The notes beneath the pieces are model-generated. The model made no database searches and was not told the DNA's origin. It worked only from the letters and a program-made list of their open reading frames with translations. The position numbers and the translations under genes are program-made. This document shows, piece by piece, positions 8,757 through 17,827 of a stretch of 64,000 bases of DNA (position 1 is its first letter; every line of letters begins with the position of its first letter). Origin of the DNA: JBCCQH01 sp039024435 (GTDB lineage: Bacteria > Bacteroidota > Bacteroidia > J057 > JADKCL01); assembly GCA_039024435.1 (NCBI GenBank), contig JBCCQH010000013.1:1-64000 (forward strand). The letters run 5' to 3'.

Positions 8757-8904
8757 TCAGAACAATCCGGAGGGAAAGATCCCGATCTCCCGTGCCTTCA
8801 ACCCGTACCGTTTACCGCACTCCCCGTATGTGGCAATCGTCCCCTCCAGCGCGAGCGAAGACCGCGCGGTAACATTCATTGCCCGGACAATTGCGGGATA
8901 AATC

Positions 8905-8912
8905 TATATTTG
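8905..8912 (+). promoter_or_regulatory. -7 box of the SulP transporter gene
   Basis: TATATTTG, a perfect TAnnTTTG match, ends 9 bases before the SulP ATG. A TTG at 8879-8881 is 23 bases upstream, at the long end of the accepted range. Transcription from here would leave a leader of only a few bases. Confidence 0.45.
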
Positions 8913-8921
8913 TATTCCCGC

Positions 8922-10715
8922 ATGAATTTACGCCGCTACATCCCGTTGCTCTCCTGGTTGCCCGGCTACCACCGCCGCCAATTCCGGGGTGATGTCACCG
9001 CCGGACTCACGGTGGGCGTCATGCTGATTCCGCAGGGAATGGCCTACGCCATGCTCGCCGGGATGCCCCCGATCTACGGACTGTACGCGTCCATCATCCC
9101 TCTGATTTTGTATGCGATTTTCGGCACGTCCCGACAGCTCGCGGTGGGACCGGTTGCGATGGTGGCCCTGCTGATTTCTTCCGGGGTAGGCAAGCTCGCC
9201 GAAACCGGAAGCGAGACCTTCATTGAATTGGCGATTTTACTGGCGCTCATGGTCGGGGTGCTCCAATTTATGCTCGGAGTATTTCGGCTCGGGTTTCTGG
9301 TCAATTTCCTCTCGCACCCGGTCATCAGCGGTTTCACTTCGGCGGCGGCGTTGATCATTGGCCTGAGCCAACTCAAGCACCTTTTGGGTGTAGACATTCC
9401 CCGCAGCCACCACATCCACAAAATCCTGATCGCCGCCGGAGAGCAAATCGCGGAGATCCACTTGCCGACCTTGATCCTCGGGGGAATCGCCATTGGGGTC
9501 ATTTTGCTGATCAAGCGCTACTTAAAAAAGATTCCCGGCCCCCTGGTCGCGGTGGTGTTGGGGATCCTGGCCGTGGTGGGAATGGGGCTGGCCGAAGGCG
9601 GAATGAAAATCGTAGGTGAAGTACCGAGCGGTCTCCCGGTGCCGACCTTGCCCACGGTGGACGGCGATGCCCTCGCTTCGCTGGTGCCGATTGCCTTGAC
9701 GATTGGCTTGGTGGGGTTCATGGAATCAATCGCGGTGGCGAAGGCCATTCAGGCCAAACACAAAGATTACGAAATCGACGCGAACCAGGAATTGATCGGT
9801 CTCGGCCTCGCCAATATCGGCGGCGCGCTGTTTCGGTCATTTCCCACTACGGGCGGTTTTTCCCGTACTGCGGTCAATGACCAAGCCGGAGCCCAAACCG
9901 GCCTGGCTTCGATCATCAGTGCGGGCTTCATCGCCTTGACCCTCCTGTTTTTAACGCCGCTGTTCTATTATTTGCCCAAAGCCATCCTCGCATCGGTGAT
10001 CATGGTGGCGGTCTTTGGGTTGATCGATTTCAAAGAGATGCGCCACCTCTGGAAAACGGATCGGGTGGATTTGGGACTGCTGCTGGCGACTTTTCTGGCG
10101 ACGCTGGTGCTGGGCATTGAGTTGGGAATCGGGGTTGGGGTGGCCCTGTCACTGATCATGGTGATTTACCGGAGTGCCTATCCCCACGTGGCCGAACTCG
10201 GGCGCTTGGCCGGTACGCCGTATTACCGCAACGTAGACCGTTTTCCCGACGCGGAACAACGAGCGGATGTCCTGGTGGTGCGGTTCGATGCCCAGATGTA
10301 TTTTGCGAACGCCGGCTTTTTCCGGGACAAAATCGACCAACTCGCCCGCTCAAAGGGCGCCGCGCTGAAGCTGATCGTGCTCAATGCGGAATCCATCACG
10401 TTTATGGACAGTTCGGCGGTGGAGATGCTCAAAGAAATGGTCCGGGACTACCGCAACGCCGGGGTGAGCCTGGCGCTGGCGAGTGTAATCGGACCGGTGC
10501 GCGACATCCTGTTCCGCAGTGGCTTGGTCGAGGTCCTGGGGCCGGATGCGGTCTTTGTACACTGTTCGGATGCGGTGGACTACTACGACCGCAGGCGGCA
10601 AACGGATCCGGATCGGGCGGAAGCGATTGCGCGCAAGCCCTACGCAAAGGCCGCACTCCAAACGAATGTCTCCGCGCCGGCGGATCCCGGTTCAGATGCC
10701 GATTCCGGGCATTGA
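8922..10715 (+). CDS. SulP-family anion transporter with STAS domain
   Basis: A 597-residue inner-membrane protein of the SLC26/SulP family, which carries sulfate, bicarbonate or related anions, often with sodium or protons. The family signature is clear in DVTAGLTVGVMLIPQGMAYA and MPPIYGLYASIIPLILYA; the usual hydrophobic segments run to about residue 430. The cytoplasmic STAS domain (about 450-565) follows, from DVLVVRFDAQMYFANAGFF to ITFMDSSAVEMLKEMV. I start it at 8922 (MNLRRYIPLLSWLPGYHRR); the frame is open 360 bases further up, but that stretch contains an interspersed repeat and the -7 box. The substrate cannot be told. It is probably transcribed alone or with the following monooxygenase, 41 bp away. 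Confidence 0.92.
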   Translation: MNLRRYIPLLSWLPGYHRRQFRGDVTAGLTVGVMLIPQGMAYAMLAGMPPIYGLYASIIPLILYAIFGTSRQLAVGPVAMVALLISSGVGKLAETGSETFIELAILLALMVGVLQFMLGVFRLGFLVNFLSHPVISGFTSAAALIIGLSQLKHLLGVDIPRSHHIHKILIAAGEQIAEIHLPTLILGGIAIGVILLIKRYLKKIPGPLVAVVLGILAVVGMGLAEGGMKIVGEVPSGLPVPTLPTVDGDALASLVPIALTIGLVGFMESIAVAKAIQAKHKDYEIDANQELIGLGLANIGGALFRSFPTTGGFSRTAVNDQAGAQTGLASIISAGFIALTLLFLTPLFYYLPKAILASVIMVAVFGLIDFKEMRHLWKTDRVDLGLLLATFLATLVLGIELGIGVGVALSLIMVIYRSAYPHVAELGRLAGTPYYRNVDRFPDAEQRADVLVVRFDAQMYFANAGFFRDKIDQLARSKGAALKLIVLNAESITFMDSSAVEMLKEMVRDYRNAGVSLALASVIGPVRDILFRSGLVEVLGPDAVFVHCSDAVDYYDRRRQTDPDRAEAIARKPYAKAALQTNVSAPADPGSDADSGH

Positions 10716-10756
10716 GTACATTTTTCTTCGGGCAATCTTTCTTCTAAATTGCCGGT

Positions 10757-12226
10757 ATGCAGCAAGCAAAAACGGTCGACACCGTGATTGTCGGGTCGGG
10801 ATTCTCCGGACTGTGTCTGGCGATTCGTCTGAAGACCGCCGGGTACGGGGACTTGGTGATTTTGGAAGCAGCGGCGGAGCTGGGCGGAACCTGGCGGGAC
10901 AATACCTATCCCGGATGCGCCTGCGACATTCCCTCTCACCTGTACTGTTTTTCGTTTTTCCCGAATCCGGATTGGTCACGCAAGTACTCGGGCCACGCGG
11001 AGATTCAGGCTTATCTGAAAGCGTGTGCGAAACATTTCGGGCTGGGACCACATTTTAGGTTCAATCGCCGGGTGGATGCCGCAGTTTGGGACGAAGGTGC
11101 GGGTCGCTGGGAAGTGCGCACGCGGTCGGGGGAGGTGTACCGCGCGCGTTTCCTGGCGACGGGAACCGGGGGCCTGAGCCAGCCCAATGTTCCGGAAATC
11201 GCGGGGAAGGCCGATTTTGCCGGGCCGAAATTTCATTCGCAGCGCTGGGACCACCGCGTTGAATTGCGGGGCAAGCGGCTGGCGATCATTGGTACCGGGG
11301 CCAGTGCGGTGCAGATTGTGCCGGCGGTGGTGGACCAGGTGGCGCAATTGAACCTGTTTCAACGGACGCCGCCTTGGGTGTTGCCGCGCTACGACCGGGC
11401 CTATCGGCCGGCGGAAAAGCGCCGCTTTCGGAAGTGGGAGGCCTGGCGACGCCTGTACCGGCACTGGCTGTATTGGAAAGCAGAGGCGCGGTTTCTGGGG
11501 TTTCGGGACCTGAAATTTGTCGGTCGGCTGGCCGAGGGGATTGGGCGGCGGCACCTGCGCCGGTCGATTCCGGACGTGGATCTGCAGCGGGCGCTCACGC
11601 CGGATTACCGCCTCGGGTGCAAGCGGGGGCTGCTGTCGGATGATTACTACCCCGCGTTGGCGCGGGAAAATGCGGGGCTGGTGACCAGCGGAATTGATCG
11701 GATCACCGCCGAGGGCATATTGACCCAGGACGGGAAGCACCATCCCGCGGATGTCCTGGTGTTTGCGACGGGATTCAAGGCGGTGGAGTACCTCTCGCAG
11801 ATTCGGATTGTGGGCCGGTCCGGCCGGGTACTGAATGAGGCGTGGGCCGATTCGGGGGGAGAAGCATACCTGGGAACGACGGTGCACGGATTTCCCAATT
11901 TGTTTCTGCTCACGGGACCGAACAGCGGGCTAGGGCACAATTCACTGATTCACATCATTGAGTCTCAGGCAAATTACGTACTCGATGCCGTGCGGCAATT
12001 GCCGGTGGAGGGCGACTGGGCGGAAGTGCGCGCTGAAATTCAAGCGGATTACAACCAAAAAATTCAAGCCCAACTGGCCCGGACGGTCTGGCAGATGGGA
12101 GGATGCCGGAGTTGGTATCAGATGGAGAGTGGTAAGAATACGGCGCTGTTGCCGACTTGGACCTTCGTTTACCGCCGCCAGACAAATCATTTCCGCGCAA
12201 CGGATTACCGCGTAGAATCCCGTTAA
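10757..12226 (+). CDS. Flavin-containing (Baeyer-Villiger-type) monooxygenase
   Basis: A 489-residue class B flavoprotein monooxygenase that would use NADPH and O2 to oxidise a ketone, aldehyde or heteroatom. The FAD fold begins VIVGSGFSG (Gly13, Gly15, Gly18) and is followed by LGGTWRDNTYPGCACDIPSH, typical of the family. The Baeyer-Villiger fingerprint FxGxxxHxxxW is present as FAGPKFHSQRWD (residues 154-165). A second Rossmann motif for NADPH, IIGTGASAVQ, is near 177. The C-terminal LTGPNSGLGHNSLIHIIESQ is also conserved in the family. Length fits. The substrate is unknown; neighbours give no hint. Confidence 0.9.
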   Translation: MQQAKTVDTVIVGSGFSGLCLAIRLKTAGYGDLVILEAAAELGGTWRDNTYPGCACDIPSHLYCFSFFPNPDWSRKYSGHAEIQAYLKACAKHFGLGPHFRFNRRVDAAVWDEGAGRWEVRTRSGEVYRARFLATGTGGLSQPNVPEIAGKADFAGPKFHSQRWDHRVELRGKRLAIIGTGASAVQIVPAVVDQVAQLNLFQRTPPWVLPRYDRAYRPAEKRRFRKWEAWRRLYRHWLYWKAEARFLGFRDLKFVGRLAEGIGRRHLRRSIPDVDLQRALTPDYRLGCKRGLLSDDYYPALARENAGLVTSGIDRITAEGILTQDGKHHPADVLVFATGFKAVEYLSQIRIVGRSGRVLNEAWADSGGEAYLGTTVHGFPNLFLLTGPNSGLGHNSLIHIIESQANYVLDAVRQLPVEGDWAEVRAEIQADYNQKIQAQLARTVWQMGGCRSWYQMESGKNTALLPTWTFVYRRQTNHFRATDYRVESR

Positions 12227-12320
12227 AACGCCCGTTTTACGAATGTTTCGGTTTTGTTTCCCCCAACTTTACAAATGGTTGAGCACAATTGAATGAACGG
12301 TTTCTACGGCTTGTTCAACG

Positions 12321-12348
12321 GTATATCCGTTCGTTTAAACGGTTATAC
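12321..12348. promoter_or_regulatory. Dyad-symmetric site upstream of the T9SS surface protein promoter
   Basis: GTATATCCGTT and AACGGTTATAC are inverted repeats with one mismatch around a 6-base centre. The dyad ends 2 bases before the TTG of the promoter at 12351-12382, the position expected for an activator site. It lies in the 382-bp gap before the large surface protein gene. No regulator can be assigned. Confidence 0.35.
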
Positions 12349-12350
12349 GG

Positions 12351-12382
12351 TTGGAATCAATGAAATAAATTGTTTAAATTTG
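12351..12382 (+). promoter_or_regulatory. Promoter of the large T9SS surface protein gene
   Basis: TTG (12351-12353), a 21-base spacer, then TAAATTTG (12375-12382), matching the Bacteroidota TTG-N17-23-TAnnTTTG pattern. The ATG is 226 bases further, so the message would have a long AT-rich leader. No riboswitch-like structure was recognised in it. Confidence 0.45.
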
Positions 12383-12608
12383 TTTACATTGAAAGTGAAT
12401 TCAATCAGCTGGCAACGCAACGTAATTAAGCAATAAGAGCAATGTTTGCCCGATGCTCCGGTACCTTGAGAGCAATGGGCTAAATTTTTTTTAACCTTAT
12501 CAACGATAGACAGAGCAGATAAAAACTTGCAGATTTTTTTCGATAAAAATCTATTTTCCAGCTACTTACGAGAGTATAAGCAACACTATACAACAAATGT
12601 ATTTGAGT

Positions 12609-15600
12609 ATGAGAAAACTTCTTACGCTATTAACACTGATGGTTTTCGGCGTGGGTTTTGCCCAGGCGCAGATAACCATACCCTATGCGGAGGACCTGGA
12701 GGCCTTGCCCCAGGGTCCGACCGGATGCGGCAATGCCCAGGTACTTACGGCCATCCAGTGGGACAACACGACGGATGACGACGCCGACTGGGTCTCGGAT
12801 CTCAACGGTACGGGTTCCTCCAACACGGGGCCGACGGCCAACGGCGGAGCGGACCACAACCCTGGTGTATCAGGGGGCCGCTATCTCTACATCGAAGCTT
12901 CCGGTTGCATTACTGATACCGCCAATCTGGTTTCCGAGGAAATTTACGCTCCGAGCACTTTGCCGAATATTCTATTCGAATTTTGGTATCACCAGTTTGG
13001 TGCCCAGATCAATATCAACATCCTACAGGCCCGTCGGGTGATCGGTGGTAATCCGCAGCCTTGGGTGGCCATTGATACGCTGTCTACGCCGGTCCCTGGA
13101 ATTGACCAGTGGCAGCAAGGGTTTTATGACCTCTCGGCTTACATCGGTGACACCTTTCAATTGCGCTTCCGCGGGGTGACCGGAACCAGTTTTGGTTCGG
13201 ACAATGCGCTGGATGACTTCTCGCTCTACTTTATTTTCCCGAACGATATCGGTGCCACGGCAATCGATGCGCCGATCTCGCCGACAACACCGGGGAACAA
13301 TGCGGTAGAAGTCACCATCGAAAACTTTGGCTTTGATACCATTACCAATGCGAACATCAACTGGCAGTTGAATGGGGGAGCGACAAATACATTTGCTTAC
13401 ACAGGTTCTCTGATCAGTGGCCAGTCTCAATCAGGGATCAACATCGGTACGGCCAATATCACGACCCCGCTGTACACCATCACTGCTTGGACCAGCATGC
13501 CCAACATGTTGATGGACGACGACATCACCAACGATACGGCGTCGTACTTCGGTTGTACGGCTCCTCTGCGCGGCACGTACACTTGCGGGGGGTCGGGAGC
13601 CGATATTCCGGACATCTACGCGCTGGGCGAAGTGCTTTCCCAGTGCGGAATCGACTCCCACACGGTTATCAATATTAACCCAGGGGTATACCAGCAGGAG
13701 CTGATTTTGGATAACGTACCGGGGACTGACTCGACCGCGACGCTGTGCATCAACGGTGGCAGCCCGAGCCTGGTCACAATTTCCGGTGGCAGTGGTCCGA
13801 CCATCTATCTGAACGGTACCGACTACACTACGATCAAAAATATGACCATCGAGGCCCTGGGTGTATCCGATGCTTACGGGGTCCAGTTGCGGGATACGGC
13901 TTCCTACAACACGATTGATTCTTGCGACATCGTCATGGATGACGTGGGCACAGGTCTGGTGGATGTCATCGGGGTAAGCGCTTCGAATACGATTGCTTCC
14001 TCGGCCAGTGAAGGTCAAAACGCTTTCTGGACCACGGTTTCGAACAACCACATCATCGGGGGTGAGAAAGGGATTCACTTTGAAGGTGCGGGTGCCGGCC
14101 GCAATGTGGGTAACCGCTTCATCAACAACGTGATCGAATCGGCCGAAGACTTTGGTATTTTTGTAGATGACCAAGATTCGATTGCGATCATCGACAACCA
14201 AATCATCGGCCTGCGCAATGCGGGTGCCGATGGGATCTCGATTGATGACTTCCAGATGTTCGACATTTCCGGCAACGAAGCATTTGATGTTCCGGACATC
14301 GGGATGGACCTGGACGATATGAACTTCACGCTGGACGCAACGCCGACCAGCCGGGGCCGAATCGTGAACAACATGATCTCCTCGATTAGTGACCACGCGG
14401 TGGAATTTGACGACATCGAACTCACCGATATCTTCCACAACACCTTTGCGAACACCTCTGGGGGCATCGAAGCGGCTCAGTTCAATGACTTTACGTTGCT
14501 GGACGTCCGCAACAATATCTTCTACTCGAACGGTAGTTTTGCGGTTGAAGCCGACGACGCGGTTACCGCTACTATGAATACCTGGGATTACAACCTGTAC
14601 TTTGCGATCAACAGCGCAAACGTAGTCGAGGACGGCGGCGTAGGTTACGCTACCTTGGGTGCATGGCAGACCGCATCCCCTACGATCAATCTCAACTCGG
14701 TCTCGGGTGATCCGGTCTTCGTGGGTGGCCTGAGCGATCTGCACGTACTTTCTGCCGTGCCGAATGATGTCGGTGACAATACGGTTGGGGTAATGATGGA
14801 CATCGACGGCGATGTGCGCCCGGCGGCTACGATCGTAGACATCGGAGCGGATGAATTCACCCCGCTGACCAATGACGTGGTGGGCGTAAGCTTCATCGGC
14901 CCGGACGGCGGTTGTGGTGACAGCAGCACGGTCATTACGGTAATCATTTCCAGCAATGGCCAAACCGATGCCACCAACTTCCCGATCACGGTGAACTTCA
15001 CCGGCGGTGGGGGCGGTACACTGAACTTTACCTACCTCGATACCCTGAGTTTCAACGAGACGGATACCGTCATCGTGGGCACAGTGAATACCTACAACGG
15101 GGGCACCTTTACCTTCAGCGGTTTCACGGGCCTCACGGGCGATGTAGACGCTTCGAACGACACCTTCCCGCCGGTTACGGTTGAATTCGTTTCGACGCCG
15201 CCGGTCGGTATTGCGGGTGTCGGTTGTGGCGTAGATACGACCTTCCTGGTGGGCTTCCCCTACTCGGGTGTAGCCTACAACTGGTTTGCCAGCCCCACGG
15301 ATACCGTGCCGATTTCCATGAGCGACAGCTTCCTGGTACCGTCGATTGCTACGCAGAACACTTACTACCTGGAGTACCGGGATGACCTGGGCCAACTCGC
15401 TACGCCTTTCAACAGCAACAACGGCTTCGGGGGCAACATGTGGAATGTCACGGCGACCAATACCACGACCATTACCAATCTCGCGGGTAACTTCGACACC
15501 GGTACCACGGTAGACGTGCAAGTTTACTGGCGTCCGAACGGTACTTTTGTGGGCAACGAGACGAATCAGAACAATGACTGGATTCTCCTTGGAACCGCGA

Positions 15601-16847
15601 CCGGTATTACCAGTGCGGGTACGGACCAGCCGACCAATCTCAATTTGAACTTCGCCGCTACGATTCCGGCGGGTCAGACGGTCGGCTTCTACATGCAGCA
15701 GATCAACGCGACCACCAACGCGGTCAACTACACCAATGGTTCTTCGATCGGTACGGTACTGGCTTCGGACGCTAACATCACGATCTTCGAAGGGATTGGT
15801 AAGGGTGCGGGTGCCTTCAATGGCAGCAACTTTACCACGCGGAACTGGAACGGGATCATGTTCTACGGCAACGCTGGCTGCTCGACCATCCGCGTGCCGG
15901 TAACCGCCCTGTCTTCGCCGGGTGTCTCCGTGAACCTGGGCAACGACACGACGCTGTGTGGCAACTCAGTCACCTTGGATGCCGGTACGAACGCTACGTT
16001 CTACAACTGGTCGAATATGGACACCACGCAGACCTCTACGGTCACGATGAGTGGTACGTACTCGGTTGAAGTTTCGGATACGTTTGGTTGTACCGCCGAC
16101 GATACCATCAACTTGACGCTGAACATTCCGCCGGTCGTGAACCTCGGTCCGGATGTCCTGCTCTGTGACGGAGCGACCGACACCCTGGATGCCGGTAACG
16201 CGGGTTCTAGCTACGTATGGTCTTCTTCGGCCAATACGGGACAGACAGAGCCGATCAGCGCCGCCGGTACGGTGAGCGTAGTGGTGACCGATACCAATGG
16301 TTGTACCGGAACGGATACGATCATCGTCAGCACAGGAGTAACGCCGACGGCAGCCTTCTCGCAAATGCAGATGGGTGGTCAGGGCCTCACTTACGCGTTT
16401 ACCGATCAGTCGACAGGTACGCCGACGCAGTGGAGCTGGAACTTCGGTGACAACAATACCTCCACGATGCAGAGCCCGACGCACACTTACGCGGCGGGGG
16501 GCACCTACACGGTGACCCTGACGGTTACGAATGGCTGTGGCACGACGGATTCGACCTTCGTCATCACGGCGGTTGGCATCGAGCAAGGCCTAGCCGGTGG
16601 CTTGGTGAGCCTCTATCCGAATCCGAACGACGGTCGCTTCAACCTGGAATTCTCCGGCTTGAACTCGACCACCGGAATCGAGATGCGCGTCATGAACATG
16701 AACGGACAAATCATCCTTGAATCCAAGATCGAAGAGCAAGGCTCATTCGTGAAGGAAATCGACATGACCCGCTTCGCCAAAGGCATGTACCTCATGCAAA
16801 TCAGCGCCGAAGATGAGCAAATCCTGCAACGCTTCGTTGTGGAATAA
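12609..16847 (+). CDS. Large beta-helix/PKD surface protein with T9SS sorting domain
   Basis: A 1412-residue exported protein. The start MRKLLTLLTLMVFGVGFAQA is a signal peptide ending Ala-Gln. Residues 20-200 resemble a lectin/jelly-roll-like adhesion domain; about 400-665 form a right-handed parallel beta-helix with many short N-I/N-N turns (IINNMISSIS- and DNQIIG-type repeats). Two tandem Ig-like repeats follow at about 1105-1242, each starting VNLG and ending in GC-T-DTI. A PKD domain (WSWNFGDNNTS) is at about 1244-1320. The last 80 residues (SLYPNPNDGRFNLEFSGLN to FVVE) are a type A sorting domain, so the protein should cross the outer membrane by T9SS and be surface-anchored or released. 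Adhesin or polysaccharide-binding roles are inferred. A terminator follows. Confidence 0.9.
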   Translation: MRKLLTLLTLMVFGVGFAQAQITIPYAEDLEALPQGPTGCGNAQVLTAIQWDNTTDDDADWVSDLNGTGSSNTGPTANGGADHNPGVSGGRYLYIEASGCITDTANLVSEEIYAPSTLPNILFEFWYHQFGAQININILQARRVIGGNPQPWVAIDTLSTPVPGIDQWQQGFYDLSAYIGDTFQLRFRGVTGTSFGSDNALDDFSLYFIFPNDIGATAIDAPISPTTPGNNAVEVTIENFGFDTITNANINWQLNGGATNTFAYTGSLISGQSQSGINIGTANITTPLYTITAWTSMPNMLMDDDITNDTASYFGCTAPLRGTYTCGGSGADIPDIYALGEVLSQCGIDSHTVININPGVYQQELILDNVPGTDSTATLCINGGSPSLVTISGGSGPTIYLNGTDYTTIKNMTIEALGVSDAYGVQLRDTASYNTIDSCDIVMDDVGTGLVDVIGVSASNTIASSASEGQNAFWTTVSNNHIIGGEKGIHFEGAGAGRNVGNRFINNVIESAEDFGIFVDDQDSIAIIDNQIIGLRNAGADGISIDDFQMFDISGNEAFDVPDIGMDLDDMNFTLDATPTSRGRIVNNMISSISDHAVEFDDIELTDIFHNTFANTSGGIEAAQFNDFTLLDVRNNIFYSNGSFAVEADDAVTATMNTWDYNLYFAINSANVVEDGGVGYATLGAWQTASPTINLNSVSGDPVFVGGLSDLHVLSAVPNDVGDNTVGVMMDIDGDVRPAATIVDIGADEFTPLTNDVVGVSFIGPDGGCGDSSTVITVIISSNGQTDATNFPITVNFTGGGGGTLNFTYLDTLSFNETDTVIVGTVNTYNGGTFTFSGFTGLTGDVDASNDTFPPVTVEFVSTPPVGIAGVGCGVDTTFLVGFPYSGVAYNWFASPTDTVPISMSDSFLVPSIATQNTYYLEYRDDLGQLATPFNSNNGFGGNMWNVTATNTTTITNLAGNFDTGTTVDVQVYWRPNGTFVGNETNQNNDWILLGTATGITSAGTDQPTNLNLNFAATIPAGQTVGFYMQQINATTNAVNYTNGSSIGTVLASDANITIFEGIGKGAGAFNGSNFTTRNWNGIMFYGNAGCSTIRVPVTALSSPGVSVNLGNDTTLCGNSVTLDAGTNATFYNWSNMDTTQTSTVTMSGTYSVEVSDTFGCTADDTINLTLNIPPVVNLGPDVLLCDGATDTLDAGNAGSSYVWSSSANTGQTEPISAAGTVSVVVTDTNGCTGTDTIIVSTGVTPTAAFSQMQMGGQGLTYAFTDQSTGTPTQWSWNFGDNNTSTMQSPTHTYAAGGTYTVTLTVTNGCGTTDSTFVITAVGIEQGLAGGLVSLYPNPNDGRFNLEFSGLNSTTGIEMRVMNMNGQIILESKIEEQGSFVKEIDMTRFAKGMYLMQISAEDEQILQRFVVE

Positions 16848-16874
16848 GCTGATCTTTTCGGATAAAAAACTTTT

Positions 16875-16907
16875 GAATCCGGGCCCGCGAGGGTCCGGAT
16901 TCTTTTT
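16875..16907 (+). terminator. Terminator of the large T9SS protein gene
   Basis: GAATCCGGGCCC and GGGTCCGGATTC form a 12-bp stem with one G-T pair around a 4-base loop, followed by TTTTT. It starts 27 bases after the stop codon. Confidence 0.85.
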
Positions 16908-16954
16908 GCAATTGGATTCCACAACGAATAAATTAGTTAAAACTATTAAAATAG

Positions 16955-16985
16955 TTGTATAACGATATAATTAGTTTTATAATTG
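16955..16985 (+). promoter_or_regulatory. Possible promoter of the DUF1573 lipoprotein gene
   Basis: TTG (16955-16957), 20-base spacer, then TATAATTG (16978-16985), one mismatch from TAnnTTTG, in a very AT-rich stretch 35 bases before the ATG. Confidence 0.35.
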
Positions 16986-17020
16986 AGGAGAAATTCTTGT
17001 AATCCATTTAACCACCAATT

Positions 17021-17491
17021 ATGAAACGCTTATTTTTCTTTTTGCCTTTGCTTGCCTTTGTCATGTTGACCGCCTGCGGTAACCCTCCGGTCAAAACCCA
17101 GAACCAGTCTGAAACTGCACCGGCAGTCCAGGTAATCAATGATATTCCGGATGCAGAGCCGCCGACCTCGCCGGTGCTCACCCAAGCTAAATTTGCCGAG
17201 CTTGAATTCGATTTTGGAGAAATGTCGGTCACCGAGGACTTCACCCACACGTTTAAGCTGCGCAATACCGGTTCCGAGGAGTTGGTCATCGAGCAAGTTA
17301 AGCCTTCGTGCAGTTGTACTACCCCGGATTGGACGAAGGAGGCGATTGCGCCGGGCGAAGAGGGCTTCATCACCGCAAAATTCAGTCCCAAACCCGAGTA
17401 CCGGGGTTCTTTTGTCAAGACGGTCACGGTGACCGCAAATACTGACCCGGCCTTGACCGTACTCAAAATTACCGGTGAGGTAGTGGACTGA
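17021..17491 (+). CDS. DUF1573 lipoprotein
   Basis: A 156-residue lipoprotein: MKRLFFFLPLLAFVMLTAC, lipobox Leu-Thr-Ala-Cys, then a Pro/Thr-rich linker to about residue 60. The rest is a DUF1573 Ig-like (ASH/MSP-type) domain: AELEFDFGEMSVTEDFTHTF, the conserved KPSCSCTTPDW cysteine motif and TAKFSPKPEYRGSFVKTVTV. DUF1573 proteins are abundant in Bacteroidota envelopes; no biochemical role is established. It is preceded by the terminator of the T9SS protein gene, so it is probably transcribed alone. The 336 bases after it, up to the esterase gene, hold one interspersed repeat and no gene. Confidence 0.88.
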   Translation: MKRLFFFLPLLAFVMLTACGNPPVKTQNQSETAPAVQVINDIPDAEPPTSPVLTQAKFAELEFDFGEMSVTEDFTHTFKLRNTGSEELVIEQVKPSCSCTTPDWTKEAIAPGEEGFITAKFSPKPEYRGSFVKTVTVTANTDPALTVLKITGEVVD

Positions 17492-17588
17492 CGCTTGGGG
17501 CGCGTGCGCGGGAGAGTTAAGGGGCACCTTTTTCATCAATCCCGCATTGGGACGAATATTTCCAGCATTTTTTTGCTGGCCGTTAAAA

Positions 17589-17745
17589 GGCGGTTTAAAT
17601 TTAATTCGGTGATTTTGCTAGGGCATCCTTTTCTGACCCTCTGCAGCTATTCTCTCGCCCCTAGCTCTGCTATGGACTCCAAAATGAGCTTCGATGGAAA
17701 AGAAAATCGGCGCTTGCAAATTTCACAAACCAATTTTAAACTGCC
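17589..17745 (-). repeat. Interspersed inverted-end repeat, copy 2
   Basis: About 157 bp, from GGCGGTTTAAATTTAATTCG to CAATTTTAAACTGCC, in the opposite orientation to copy 1. It contains TATGGACTCCAAAATGAGCT and TCGATGGA, the reverse complements of blocks in copies 3 and 4. Its middle (AGCTATTCTCTCGCCCCTAGC) also matches copy 3. It lies between the DUF1573 and esterase genes. Confidence 0.8.
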
Positions 17746-17827
17746 ATTAAACCATGATCCCCATGTCCAGTCTATCTTCTAAGGAGAATGTTTATCACCT
17801 ACGGTAGGTCTCACTAAGTCCATCCCA

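Noticed and set aside
8562..8921. In-frame N-terminal extension of the SulP gene
   Set aside because: The 120 extra codons cover an interspersed repeat and the -7 box, and SulP proteins start near MNLRRYIPLLSWLPG.
13431..15521. Long open frame on the minus strand (696 codons) opposite the T9SS surface protein gene
   Set aside because: It is a mirror of the plus-strand gene, which has a signal peptide, known domains and a sorting tail. The minus translation has no domain pattern and is rich in Arg, Val and His as expected for a shadow frame.
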